Source: Candidatus Cloacimonadota bacterium
GTDB lineage: Bacteria; Cloacimonadota; Cloacimonadia; JGIOTU-2
Length of the DNA stretch: 27,018 bases
Direction of reading: 5' to 3'
Assembly: GCA_011043895.1 (NCBI GenBank)
Contig: DRBZ01000107.1
Span: forward strand, 1 to 27,018
A program made the position numbers and the translations under genes. How positions within the stretch are numbered: the stretch's first letter is position 1; each line of letters opens with the position of its first letter. Positions 7,379 to 16,228 of this stretch are shown one piece after another. The notes under the pieces were generated by a model that was not told where the DNA came from, ran no database searches, and saw only the letters and a list, made by a program, of their open reading frames with translations.

Positions 7379-8911
7379 ATGGTTATCATTTTAGATTTCG
7401 GTTCACAATACACATATTTGATTCTCAAATCAGTTCAGCAACTGAATGTCGATTGCAAAGTCGTTGCGTATGATATCTCGATTCAGGAGATCCAAAGCAT
7501 CAATCCTGAGGCGATCATTCTTTCTGGAAGTCCCTATAGTGTGCTCGATGATGAACCACCATTATGCGATTCAAAAATTTTTGAGCTTGGCATACCGATT
7601 CTGGGCATTTGTTATGGTATGCAGGTTATATCTCATTATCTCGGCGGGGAAGTTGTGCATGCCAAAAAGAAGGAATTCGGTTATGTTGAAATTATTACTG
7701 ATGGTGAGAAGGAATTGTTGAAGGGTATCCAAACAGGCGATGTGATATGGATGAGCCACTCGGATAAGATCGAAAAAATTCCTGACGGATTTGAAACATT
7801 TTCTTCAACAGCAAACACCACTTTCTGTGCGATGCAGAATCCAGCAAGAAAGATCTATGCGGTGCAGTTTCATCCGGAGGTTTCTCATACAGAAAAAGGA
7901 TTATTGGTTTTCAGGAATTTCATTTATGATATCTGTAAAATTACCCCGAACTGGACTCCTGTTACATTTATTGAAAAAGTATCGAAGCAGATAGAAGAAG
8001 AGGTTGGAGATGCGCAGGTCGTGCTTGGATTGAGTGGAGGGGTTGACTCATCAGTAACCGCAGTTCTTCTTCATCAGATTATTGGTGATAAACTTATACC
8101 GATCCTCGTGGACACCGGACTTATGAGAAAGAATGAAGTTGCTGAGATCAAACAAATTTTTGATGGAATGGGTATACACATAGATGTGGTTGATGCAAGG
8201 AAGAGTTTTCTGGAAAATCTCAAAGGTGTCGCAGATCCTGAACAGAAAAGAAAGATAATAGGAAGGCATTTCATTGAGATCTTTGAAAAGGAAGCAAAGA
8301 AATTTGATAATGTTCAATTCCTTGCCCAGGGAACCCTGTATCCAGATGTCATAGAAAGCTCCTCATCAAAAACCAAGGATGTTCCTTCCGTTGTGATAAA
8401 ATCGCATCATAATGTGGGTGGTTTACCAGAGAAGCTGAACCTGAAACTCATCGAACCCCTTAGAGAATTATTTAAATACGAAGTGAGAGTGGTTGGCAAG
8501 GAACTTGGCTTACCTGATGAAATTCTCTATCGACATCCTTTTCCGGGTCCAGGTCTAGCTGTGCGGATAATTGGGGAGGTAACAGAAGAGAAGGTTCGTT
8601 TACTGCAGGAGATAGACTGGATATACATTCAGGAACTCAAAGAGAATTTCTATTATGACAGGATATGGCAGGCATTTGCGGTGCTTTTACCTATTCAGAC
8701 CGTCGGTGTGATGGGGGATGACCGAACCTATGAAAACGTTTGTGCCCTTCGGGCAGTGAATAGTCTCGACGGTATGACTGCAGATTGGACACGGATTCCT
8801 TATCAAATCCTGCGGAAAATATCAAATCGCATCATCAATGAAGTAAAAGGCGTAAATCGTGTGGTTTATGATATCAGCTCAAAACCTCCCAGTACCATTG
8901 AGTGGGAGTGA
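7379..8911 (+). CDS. guaA: GMP synthase (glutamine-hydrolysing)
   Basis: GuaA makes GMP from XMP, ATP and glutamine, the last step of guanine nucleotide synthesis. At 510 residues it is full length. The class I amidotransferase domain shows the nucleophile C78 in GICYGMQ and the H165/E167 pair in FHPEVSH. The ATP-pyrophosphatase domain has the P-loop LSGGVDSS (218-225), and AQGTLYPDVIESSSS follows. The dimerisation domain has RHPFPGPGLAVRI and the canonical C-terminus SSKPPSTIEWE. The ATG is 3 bases after the MBL-fold gene with no clear Shine-Dalgarno, so it probably relies on coupling. Its last codons supply a GGAG site for the following gene. Confidence 0.98.
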   Translation: MVIILDFGSQYTYLILKSVQQLNVDCKVVAYDISIQEIQSINPEAIILSGSPYSVLDDEPPLCDSKIFELGIPILGICYGMQVISHYLGGEVVHAKKKEFGYVEIITDGEKELLKGIQTGDVIWMSHSDKIEKIPDGFETFSSTANTTFCAMQNPARKIYAVQFHPEVSHTEKGLLVFRNFIYDICKITPNWTPVTFIEKVSKQIEEEVGDAQVVLGLSGGVDSSVTAVLLHQIIGDKLIPILVDTGLMRKNEVAEIKQIFDGMGIHIDVVDARKSFLENLKGVADPEQKRKIIGRHFIEIFEKEAKKFDNVQFLAQGTLYPDVIESSSSKTKDVPSVVIKSHHNVGGLPEKLNLKLIEPLRELFKYEVRVVGKELGLPDEILYRHPFPGPGLAVRIIGEVTEEKVRLLQEIDWIYIQELKENFYYDRIWQAFAVLLPIQTVGVMGDDRTYENVCALRAVNSLDGMTADWTRIPYQILRKISNRIINEVKGVNRVVYDISSKPPSTIEWE

Positions 8912-8914
8912 GAT

Positions 8915-11755
8915 ATGAAAAAAATAGTATTCCTGATTTTTATTATACTACCGCTTACACTTGCAGCTCAATCCAATATTGTTGCAGAGGTTGCAGGAGA
9001 GCCCATCACCTGGCTTGAACTTCAAAACAAGTATGAAGTACTCTGGCAGGAATATCAGCAGAATCCTGCTCGATTTCCTGAAATATTTCAGAAGACTATT
9101 CATGCTGATCTGAGAAAAATTGCACTCGACGAGCTCATTACAGATAGACTTTTTGAAATCTTTGCAGATGAAAATAATATAACTATCACCCAGGAAGAAC
9201 TTGAATCTATTTTTATCGAAATTTATTCTGATAACGAATTATTCCTAACAAATGGGATTTTTGATCTTGAGAAATTTCAGCGATTTAAAAACAAGTATAA
9301 AGAGCGTTACAAAGAGATAATTAATAGAATTCGTGATGACATGCTCGATGAAAAAATCAAGGAGATCATACAGGGGCAGTTCTATCTGAATGATCGCGAC
9401 CTCTATGAAGCTTATGTTCGTGATAACTCTCGAATACAACTTGAGTATTGCATAATTGCAGATTCTCTTATGCCCACGAGTTTTCCTTCTACACCCGTGT
9501 ATGTAAAAGAATTCCATGAGCATCACAAATACTCCTATCAAGCTCCAGATATGGTGAGAATAGGATTTATTTTTATCGAAGACGATGATTTTTATCCAGC
9601 ATCAAAACCCTATTATAGACATGTCCCTGAATATCAAAAAAATGCTCATGTGCAAGCGAAAATCTTCTCAGAACAGCTTATAGATCTTCTAAAAACTGGT
9701 TTTGATGAATACAATGTGGTGTTTGACAATTATCATATGTTCGAAACAGGATATCTTAGCAAGAATGACAGGATTGGCCGGATAGAGAACAGTGAGGAAA
9801 TAATAACGGAAGCTTTGGAAATGAAAGAGGGTAGATATTACTCTGATCCTATAGAACAGGAGGACGGCTGGATCATCTTTAAAGTTCTTGATAAAAAAGA
9901 GGGAGGAATCGCCGAATTCAACGAGGCATCGAGAGAAATCTGGGAAGATTACATTAAGGTTGGCAGGAATTATTACTTTGAAAATGAGACGGAGAGTTAT
10001 TTTAAGAAGAATATTATGAATGAACTGCTCTTTGAAGTAGATGTAAGTTTCGTAGATATCAACACAGAACTACTGGATTTCAATATTACATTTTCTGCAG
10101 ATTCACTATGGGATTACTATGAATATAATCTCGACAAATTTGTCACTGTAAGGGATACGCTTGCCTTTGAGAATGTCAGAGAGGATATCATTGAAGATTT
10201 AACTGAGAAAACGAGGAAGATGAAAGTCGATTCAACTATTGCAGAAATAAAAGAGAAGGTTACACGACATGATTTCCTGCTTGATGTTCCCGGTTGTAAA
10301 ATAAGATTGTTTGAAAAATATATTGAAAACATGCCCTATTACAGAGAACCTTATCATCTTATACAGGATACGATCTTTAAGACTCCTGTTGGTGAACTTT
10401 TCACAGCTAAAAGGGGAAGTAGGTTTGTAGCGGGTGTGGTGAATAAACGCAGACCTGTACTTGCACAGGAGAAAGATAGATTAAAAGAACAGATATTGAA
10501 CCTTTTGGAAAATAAATGGGATACGGATTGGCAGAATGGTTTTCAGGAATTTTATGCAAAAAATAAAAATGCATATTTTGAACCCACTCTCTACAGATTT
10601 TCATATCTCTATTTTCCTCTTGATATAGATGGAGTTTATATAGACTCTGCACAAGTAGTTGCTCATTATCAGGAGCAGGCGGAAAAATTCGTACAATCGT
10701 CAAAGGTGAAATTATCATATATCTTTATTCCTTCCGGTCCATATATGTACAGGCAAGTCTATGATATCCAGAAAGCAATCAGAGATAGTGTGAACTTTGA
10801 TATTATATCACGGATTTATCATACCGAGTATCAACTTGTGAAGAATGAAAGCGAATTTATTGAAGAAGATAACCTTCCTGAATTAATATATAATGTAGTG
10901 GATACTTTATCTATAGGAAAAACCAGTGCTCCAGTTTATTTGAATGAAGGGTGCGTTTTCGTAAAACTACTCGATCGGGAGCGAGTAGGAATTCCACATT
11001 TTGAGGATATCAACGAACAGCTCTTATATGAGATAAAACTGCCGTTTGCAGATAGTATAGCTTATAAACAGGTCAAATCAGTGTTTGATAATATTTCTTC
11101 ACGCACAGATGGCATGATAGCACTTCATGAAGATAAACTATTTTATACTGATTATATGAAATTGGGAGATGAATATACAATAATCGATAGTCTAATCACT
11201 ATTCCAAAAAGAGAGTATGACTTGATTGATGAAACAAGATTGAACAACAAGCTGCCTAAGATATTTACTGCAAAAAATGGCTATGCAATCGTTTTTCTTG
11301 AGGATAGGATCTCTGGTAAGAAAATTGAAGGCTACGATGCATATGTTAAAGCAAGAAATGAATTCCTGAGTAAATTACAATTTGAAGAAGGAAAGCTCTT
11401 TACTGAATACCTAACCACTATGATAGCGACTCGAGAGAAAACATATCTGCCAGACATCTTCAGCGGATTACTGAAAACTCCACTTCTAGGATATGATGGC
11501 ATAATCAACGGTCTTCCCGGAAGTAATATCATCGTTCGCAGTGCCTTTGCTAAAGATGTACGTACATACAGTCATCCAATTCGATTTACAGAATATGGAT
11601 GGGGTTTTTATTATGTCCTCAAAAAGGAAGTTGGATCTTTGGAGGATTTTGAATCAATTAAGAATAGCTATCGGCAGGAATATGTTGAGAAGAAATTCAA
11701 TACATGGCTGGAAAATTATAAACTTAGTAAGAACGTGAAAATATTTCAGCATTAA
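8915..11755 (+). CDS. very long exported SurA/parvulin-like peptidyl-prolyl isomerase/chaperone
   Basis: This 946-residue protein has a signal peptide (MKKIVF..., likely cut after LAA at about 18). The mature start, IVAEVAGEPITWLELQNKY, is the typical SurA/PpiC-family beginning, followed by a long helical N-domain to about residue 155. A parvulin-like segment at about 170-335 contains FETGYLSKND and EQEDGWIIFKVLDKKEGG. A second diverged segment at about 555-720 repeats the pattern: YLYFPLD, a helical stretch, then NEGCVFVKLLDRERVG. The C-terminus holds further EGY/ARNEF helical material. Classical SurA (about 430 residues) carries outer-membrane proteins through the periplasm, so this reads as an enlarged relative. 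Prolyl isomerase activity is not assured, because the substitutions in the parvulin cores are extensive. GGAG precedes the start. Confidence 0.8.
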   Translation: MKKIVFLIFIILPLTLAAQSNIVAEVAGEPITWLELQNKYEVLWQEYQQNPARFPEIFQKTIHADLRKIALDELITDRLFEIFADENNITITQEELESIFIEIYSDNELFLTNGIFDLEKFQRFKNKYKERYKEIINRIRDDMLDEKIKEIIQGQFYLNDRDLYEAYVRDNSRIQLEYCIIADSLMPTSFPSTPVYVKEFHEHHKYSYQAPDMVRIGFIFIEDDDFYPASKPYYRHVPEYQKNAHVQAKIFSEQLIDLLKTGFDEYNVVFDNYHMFETGYLSKNDRIGRIENSEEIITEALEMKEGRYYSDPIEQEDGWIIFKVLDKKEGGIAEFNEASREIWEDYIKVGRNYYFENETESYFKKNIMNELLFEVDVSFVDINTELLDFNITFSADSLWDYYEYNLDKFVTVRDTLAFENVREDIIEDLTEKTRKMKVDSTIAEIKEKVTRHDFLLDVPGCKIRLFEKYIENMPYYREPYHLIQDTIFKTPVGELFTAKRGSRFVAGVVNKRRPVLAQEKDRLKEQILNLLENKWDTDWQNGFQEFYAKNKNAYFEPTLYRFSYLYFPLDIDGVYIDSAQVVAHYQEQAEKFVQSSKVKLSYIFIPSGPYMYRQVYDIQKAIRDSVNFDIISRIYHTEYQLVKNESEFIEEDNLPELIYNVVDTLSIGKTSAPVYLNEGCVFVKLLDRERVGIPHFEDINEQLLYEIKLPFADSIAYKQVKSVFDNISSRTDGMIALHEDKLFYTDYMKLGDEYTIIDSLITIPKREYDLIDETRLNNKLPKIFTAKNGYAIVFLEDRISGKKIEGYDAYVKARNEFLSKLQFEEGKLFTEYLTTMIATREKTYLPDIFSGLLKTPLLGYDGIINGLPGSNIIVRSAFAKDVRTYSHPIRFTEYGWGFYYVLKKEVGSLEDFESIKNSYRQEYVEKKFNTWLENYKLSKNVKIFQH

Positions 11756-11771
11756 GCAACAAGTGTAAAAC

Positions 11772-11777
11772 TTGACA
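11772..11777 (+). promoter_or_regulatory. TTGACA, possible -35 element before tRNA-Phe/pdxA
   Basis: An exact TTGACA lies in the 75-base gap between the SurA-like gene and the tRNA. No TATAAT-like hexamer occurs 16-18 bases downstream, so the call rests on the -35 match and position only. Two direct copies of AACAAGTG (11758-11765 and 11782-11789) flank it. Confidence 0.3.
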
Positions 11778-11830
11778 GGCTAACAAGTGAGCGAAAAACA
11801 GTGTCTACCGTTTTTTCTTTTGATCAAATT

Positions 11831-11906
11831 GCCGGGATAGCTCAGCAGGTAGAGCAGGGGCCTGAAAAGCCCTGTGTCCGTGGTTCAACTCCGCGTCCCG
11901 GCACCA
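11831..11906 (+). tRNA. tRNA-Phe (anticodon GAA), CCA encoded
   Basis: A full cloverleaf can be drawn. The acceptor stem GCCGGGA (11831-11837) pairs with TCCCGGC (11896-11902), followed by discriminator A and an encoded CCA (11904-11906). The D arm is GCTC/GAGC. The anticodon stem GGGGC/GCCCT closes a 7-base loop CTGAAAA with anticodon GAA, which reads Phe codons. The T arm has the loop TTCAACT between CGTGG and CCGCG. The total is 76 nt. It sits 15 bases upstream of the pdxA start and probably belongs to the same transcript. Confidence 0.97.
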
Positions 11907-11921
11907 TTTCTTAATATTAAC

Positions 11922-12869
11922 ATGAAAAAAATTGCCATAACAGTCGGCGATCCAACAGGCATCGGACCAGAGATTGTGATTAAAACTCTGAAGAAATACC
12001 AATTTCCCGTTACTCTTGTTATATATGGTTCGATTACGGGTGAAATCAAACTTCCAAATCTAAAGAATATTACTACCGTTGATGAGATTGATAAAGATGA
12101 TAATACATTATTCTGGATTCAAGTTACTAAAGGGCATTTATTTACTCCTGGTCAACCTTCACACGAAAGTGGCCTCGCCGCCTACGAAGCATTACAAATG
12201 GCTTGCTCTGATGCATTAATCGGTGAGGTAGATGCTATTGTAACTGCTCCTGTGAGTAAGCATTTTATTCAATTAAGCTATCCGGATTTCATCGGGCAAA
12301 CAGAATTTTTTGCGAAAATGAGTAACACTGAAGATGTAGTAATGAGTTTTTTCAGTGATAAGCTCGTTGCTGGATTACTAACTACCCATTGCAGTTTATC
12401 TGAGGTGGCATCATCCCTCACAAAAGATATGATATGTAAAAAGATAGAGATCATTAACACTTCCCTACAACGATATTTCAAGATATTAAAACCAGAACTA
12501 GCACTTCTTGGAATCAACCCACATGCAGGTGAAGAAGGTGCGTTTGGATCCGAGGAGCAGCGAGTCATGATCCCTGCAATTGCACAATCACAAAAAATGG
12601 GAATCAAAATTACAGGACCTTTTCCAGCAGATACTTTTTTTGCAGGGAACTACAAAAAATATGATATGATCATCTCTGCATATCATGATCAGGTATTGAT
12701 ACCCTTCAAGATGCTGTCGTTTGATGAAGGTGTGAATGTGACACTCGGGCTTCCTTTTATAAGAGCTTCAGTAGATCACGGAACTGCTTTCGATATCGCA
12801 GGAAAGGGGATTGCATCTGAAAAAAGTCTGGTAGCAGCTATCAATTTAGCCATTAAAATGTCTTCATGA
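11922..12869 (+). CDS. pdxA: 4-hydroxythreonine-4-phosphate dehydrogenase
   Basis: PdxA oxidises 4-phosphohydroxy-L-threonine in the DXP-dependent pathway to pyridoxal phosphate. The protein is 315 residues, close to the usual length. It starts with MKKIAITVGDPTGIGPEI. AIVTAPVSKH follows, and the three metal histidines are H156 (TTHCSL), H201 (GINPHAGEEG) and H255 (SAYHDQVLIPFK). The C-terminal block is GLPFIRASVDHGTAFDIAGKG. ATG 11922 is correct: a longer open frame runs back to 11874 but through the tRNA. The substrate-binding His of the usual GHTE motif is Gln here (GQTE, residue 126). No Shine-Dalgarno fits in the 15-base gap after the tRNA. It overlaps rnhB by 4 bases. Confidence 0.95.
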   Translation: MKKIAITVGDPTGIGPEIVIKTLKKYQFPVTLVIYGSITGEIKLPNLKNITTVDEIDKDDNTLFWIQVTKGHLFTPGQPSHESGLAAYEALQMACSDALIGEVDAIVTAPVSKHFIQLSYPDFIGQTEFFAKMSNTEDVVMSFFSDKLVAGLLTTHCSLSEVASSLTKDMICKKIEIINTSLQRYFKILKPELALLGINPHAGEEGAFGSEEQRVMIPAIAQSQKMGIKITGPFPADTFFAGNYKKYDMIISAYHDQVLIPFKMLSFDEGVNVTLGLPFIRASVDHGTAFDIAGKGIASEKSLVAAINLAIKMSS

Positions 12870-13474
12870 TCTCAGCATACGAACATTTTCCGGATTTCGA
12901 GATAATAATCGGAATTGACGAAGCAGGGAGAGGACCGATCGCTGGACCGGTAGTTGTGGCTTCTGTTATTCTATCAAGGAATAATGATTTTTTTGAACTC
13001 AAAGATTCGAAGAAGTTAACTCCAAGGAGAAGGGAACTCTTATACAAGAAAATAACAACAGAATCTCTATTTTACGACTATATAGCGATCGAGCCAGAAA
13101 TCATTGATAGAATCAACATATTGCAGGCAACTTTTCTGGGAATGAATAGCCTGATTGAACCTCATTTCAAAAAGTCATTTCTCGCATTAGTCGATGGACC
13201 ATATCTTCCGTGCAAAGAGGGTGAATCAGATGGAAAACTTACCTTAAAATCAGTAATTAAAGGAGATGCTACTTACCATTGTATAGCTGCTGCATCAATT
13301 GTTGCAAAAGTAGTACGTGATAGAATAATGGACAATTTTCATCGGCAATACCCGCATTATGATTTTATTCACAACAAAGGATATCCAACCAGAAAACATA
13401 AAGAAGCGATTCTTAACCATGGCATTTGTCCCATACACAGAAAGTCCTTTGCACCAGTTAGAAACAATTTTTAA
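12866..13474 (+). CDS. rnhB: ribonuclease HII
   Basis: RNase HII cuts RNA in RNA-DNA hybrids and starts removal of single ribonucleotides misincorporated into DNA. The 202-residue protein shows IGIDEAGRGPIAGPVV with catalytic D18 and E19, and the DSKKLTPRRRE block. D110 is in LVDG, and KGDATYHCIAAASIVAKV carries D134, completing the four-acid site. HxKGY...H appears as IHNKGYPTRKHKEAI. Size and motif order are normal. The start overlaps pdxA by the ATGA tetranucleotide, so it is coupled to pdxA in one operon. Confidence 0.97.
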   Translation: MISAYEHFPDFEIIIGIDEAGRGPIAGPVVVASVILSRNNDFFELKDSKKLTPRRRELLYKKITTESLFYDYIAIEPEIIDRINILQATFLGMNSLIEPHFKKSFLALVDGPYLPCKEGESDGKLTLKSVIKGDATYHCIAAASIVAKVVRDRIMDNFHRQYPHYDFIHNKGYPTRKHKEAILNHGICPIHRKSFAPVRNNF

Positions 13475-13558
13475 AGACGTAATTTGAAAATTGTATGTTG
13501 ATCGTGATACTAATGTTCAATGTTTATTATATTATTATAATATAACATTTTGAAAATA

Positions 13559-13564
13559 TTGACA
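13559..13564 (+). promoter_or_regulatory. TTGACA, possible -35 element before the lyase cluster
   Basis: An exact TTGACA lies 50 bases before the lyase start, in a 140-bp intergenic gap. No recognisable -10 box is correctly spaced. A strong GGAGG sits at 13606-13610. Just upstream (about 13516-13555) is a very AT-rich stretch with imperfect dyad symmetry (AATGTT at 13519-13524, AACATT at 13544-13549). Confidence 0.35.
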
Positions 13565-13614
13565 CTTACTCTTTTCTTTGTCTTTTTGCCTTAATAGCAA
13601 AAAACGGAGGTGCT

Positions 13615-16218
13615 ATGAAATGTTATAGATTAATTTTTATTATTATTTTTCTTGTTTTTGTTACAACGATTTTGAACGCACGGGGTGCATGGCATCCTGA
13701 AAAAACATATTGGCCACGCACGTTAATAGATAGTAGTCAGGCTGCTATTGATGAGGTAAAAACCCGCGTAACTGTAGAGCCATATCTTTCTATTTACGAC
13801 AACATAAAAACAACTTCGGATGTAGATTATACTTCATGCACAACGCAGTTAGAGAAGGCTGTAGTCGCTCGCTGTGCTGCATTTAGATATCTGATTGATG
13901 ATCAGTCAACCTATGCAGATAAAGCTAAGGAATATCTTCTGGTAATGCAACGTGAATCGTATGCCAATGTGGATGAACAATACAGAAATATTTTATGGGA
14001 TTCTGAAATGCTCTCTCTTGCTTGTATTACTTATGATTTTTTAAAAGGTAATAATTATGATTTTAGTGGAGACGAAACTGCAGTTCGTACGAAAATCCAG
14101 GACATTGCTGCAGAGATGTATTACGATCTTGTATCAAGTTCCCCATGGTCGGGACTTCATCTTTTATGGGAAATTGGATTTGGTGAGCAAATCAATTATG
14201 GTGTGAAATTTGCTTCTGCACTTGGCATGTGTGCAATTGTTCTTAATACGGAAACCTCTGGTGATACTGATCGACAACCCGAGACATGGATTAATTACGC
14301 AATGCAGAAGACGAATTTACAATTCAATAACTGGCTGGTAAATGAACAGGGAATGTGGGCAGAAGGTCCTCATTACCTCACATTCACCGCTACAAGTTTC
14401 TTACCTTTTGCAATTTCTCACAACAACTTTGTTGATGGACAAACAGAAGATTATGGTGGAGAAGTGCTGCCCCCGTTGCTTTTTAATGATAATTTTCAAG
14501 GTATCGGAGAATGGGTTGTAAAAATACGGCAACCCAATGGTGCTCGACCAGATTTTGATGACAGCTTTCTCGATCCGTATTTCTTGAATGGTATGTTGGC
14601 TGAGCCATATGATAATGACGTGTTGGCATGGGATTATGTCCATGCTAATAATCCATATTTTGTGGATGCAACTTCAAACAACATCAGTGTTGAAGCTATA
14701 TGTGCATATGATAATGTGGCATATCCCGGAACAACTGAACCACTTTTTTCTCCCACTCAGTTCCTACCCGAAGCAGGTCAGGCGATTTTCCGAAGTGATT
14801 GGAGCGAAGATGCGGTTTATATGTGCCTGCTTGCAGAGAATGGACAAGCCAGAGAAGGAGGAAGAACCCACGAACATCCTGACAATGGAAGTTTTATCAT
14901 TTATGCCTTGGGAGAACTCCTTGCGATGGATTCTGGATATATTAGCTGGGATAAACGTGATAGTGTAAGATATGCAAAAAATCACAGCATGATACTTGTT
15001 GATGGAGAAGGACCACCTGCTGCCACACTTACCACTGCAGAAGGAACTGATGCATATCTCGGAGAATATTTTGATACAGATGGCCTTGATTACGCATGTG
15101 AAATAACTTCCTATCAGAATACTGATTTCATGCGGCAAGTGACTTTTATAAATAACTCCTATTTTACTATAACAGATTGGGTGGGATCCTCCAGCACACA
15201 TGAATATTCATGGTTACTGCATGGAAATGGAGGGGGAACAACAGGAAATGGATTTTCTATGGGAACCAATGGCTCTGCTTACACTGTAAATAATGTGACA
15301 CTGCATGTATTTGGAAATTCATCTTATCCTATGACACTTGATAGTTATGATGACTACCATGATGACGGGACGTATGATGTGCCAGCTATACATACTGTAA
15401 CTCGTGGGCAGGTTAATGCAGACAGTACGATATTTGCAGCATTTCTTATCCCAGCTGAATCAACTAAGGATGTGACTTATACTTCAATCAATCTTACGTC
15501 TGGATTCGGCGGAACCTTTGAAATGGGAAGTGAAAAAACTATTCATCTTCTTAATTATGAAGAAGGTCTTCTTATGACGGATTACTTTGGTATACAGATT
15601 GGTTTCAATGGTGATGTGCTCAACATTGCACGCGAAAGTGACCTTCCCAGAAATATATTCATGACAAATACTCAAAATTTCGTTTATGGTGATAAATCTC
15701 TCATCGCAACACAAGAAGTAGCAATAACGATGGGATTGAACATCGGTGCAACTTCTGCCGATGGATATGTTAACGAGTCTTGTGTCGTAGAATTCTTTAC
15801 TGGAAATGAACCCACGGGAGTGACTGGTGGAAATTACCTTGGATTCGTCGAAGGTATTACTACAATAGCATTCTCAGCTGATTCTTATTTCACTATCGAT
15901 GTGGAATGGTCTCTTGATTATGCAATTGATGCCCCGACTATCGATACATATAATTTATCAGTATATCCCAATCCGTTCAATTCCAAGAATGATATAGCTT
16001 TCTATTTGCCCTCACATCAGCATGTCACGATTGAAGTTTTCAATATCAAGGGACAGAAAATAGCAGTAGTGCTTGATAATGACCTGGAAGCTGGTCAGCA
16101 TAATGCAGTTTGGAATGGAAAAGATTATGATAATAAACTCGTTGGAAATGGTACATATTTATACAAAATATACTTTTCAGATCACACACTTTTACAAAAA
16201 GTTAATATCCTGAGATAA
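13615..16218 (+). CDS. secreted heparinase II/III-like polysaccharide lyase with C-terminal Por/T9SS type A sorting domain
   Basis: This 867-residue secreted protein has a signal peptide (hydrophobic 5-20, cut near LNA). Residues about 50-340 are a helical region like the alpha-toroid of heparinase II/III-type lyases. The family core follows: LPEAGQAIFRSDW, then GGRTHEHPDNGSF (H419, H421, D423 at 14869-14883), then GELLAMDSGY and a KNHSMILVDG block. Such enzymes cleave uronic-acid polysaccharides (heparan, alginate, others) by beta-elimination; the substrate here is unknown. A beta-rich region follows. Residues about 776-867 are a sorting domain, with VYPNPFN (783-789), VTIEVFNIKGQKI, AGQHNAVWNGKD, GNGTYLYKI and a basic end (NILR). 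This type of tail directs proteins through the type IX system. A GGAGG precedes the ATG, and the lipoprotein gene follows after 10 bases. Confidence 0.85.
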   Translation: MKCYRLIFIIIFLVFVTTILNARGAWHPEKTYWPRTLIDSSQAAIDEVKTRVTVEPYLSIYDNIKTTSDVDYTSCTTQLEKAVVARCAAFRYLIDDQSTYADKAKEYLLVMQRESYANVDEQYRNILWDSEMLSLACITYDFLKGNNYDFSGDETAVRTKIQDIAAEMYYDLVSSSPWSGLHLLWEIGFGEQINYGVKFASALGMCAIVLNTETSGDTDRQPETWINYAMQKTNLQFNNWLVNEQGMWAEGPHYLTFTATSFLPFAISHNNFVDGQTEDYGGEVLPPLLFNDNFQGIGEWVVKIRQPNGARPDFDDSFLDPYFLNGMLAEPYDNDVLAWDYVHANNPYFVDATSNNISVEAICAYDNVAYPGTTEPLFSPTQFLPEAGQAIFRSDWSEDAVYMCLLAENGQAREGGRTHEHPDNGSFIIYALGELLAMDSGYISWDKRDSVRYAKNHSMILVDGEGPPAATLTTAEGTDAYLGEYFDTDGLDYACEITSYQNTDFMRQVTFINNSYFTITDWVGSSSTHEYSWLLHGNGGGTTGNGFSMGTNGSAYTVNNVTLHVFGNSSYPMTLDSYDDYHDDGTYDVPAIHTVTRGQVNADSTIFAAFLIPAESTKDVTYTSINLTSGFGGTFEMGSEKTIHLLNYEEGLLMTDYFGIQIGFNGDVLNIARESDLPRNIFMTNTQNFVYGDKSLIATQEVAITMGLNIGATSADGYVNESCVVEFFTGNEPTGVTGGNYLGFVEGITTIAFSADSYFTIDVEWSLDYAIDAPTIDTYNLSVYPNPFNSKNDIAFYLPSHQHVTIEVFNIKGQKIAVVLDNDLEAGQHNAVWNGKDYDNKLVGNGTYLYKIYFSDHTLLQKVNILR

Positions 16219-16228
16219 GGAGAACAAC

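Noticed and set aside
11874..11921. N-terminal extension of PdxA
   Set aside because: The longer frame begins inside the tRNA-Phe gene, and the natural PdxA start MKKIAITVGDP is at 11922.
13511..13555. AT-rich dyad before the lyase gene as a terminator for rnhB
   Set aside because: The symmetry is imperfect (AATGTT/AACATT with mismatched centre), without GC pairs or a proper T-run.
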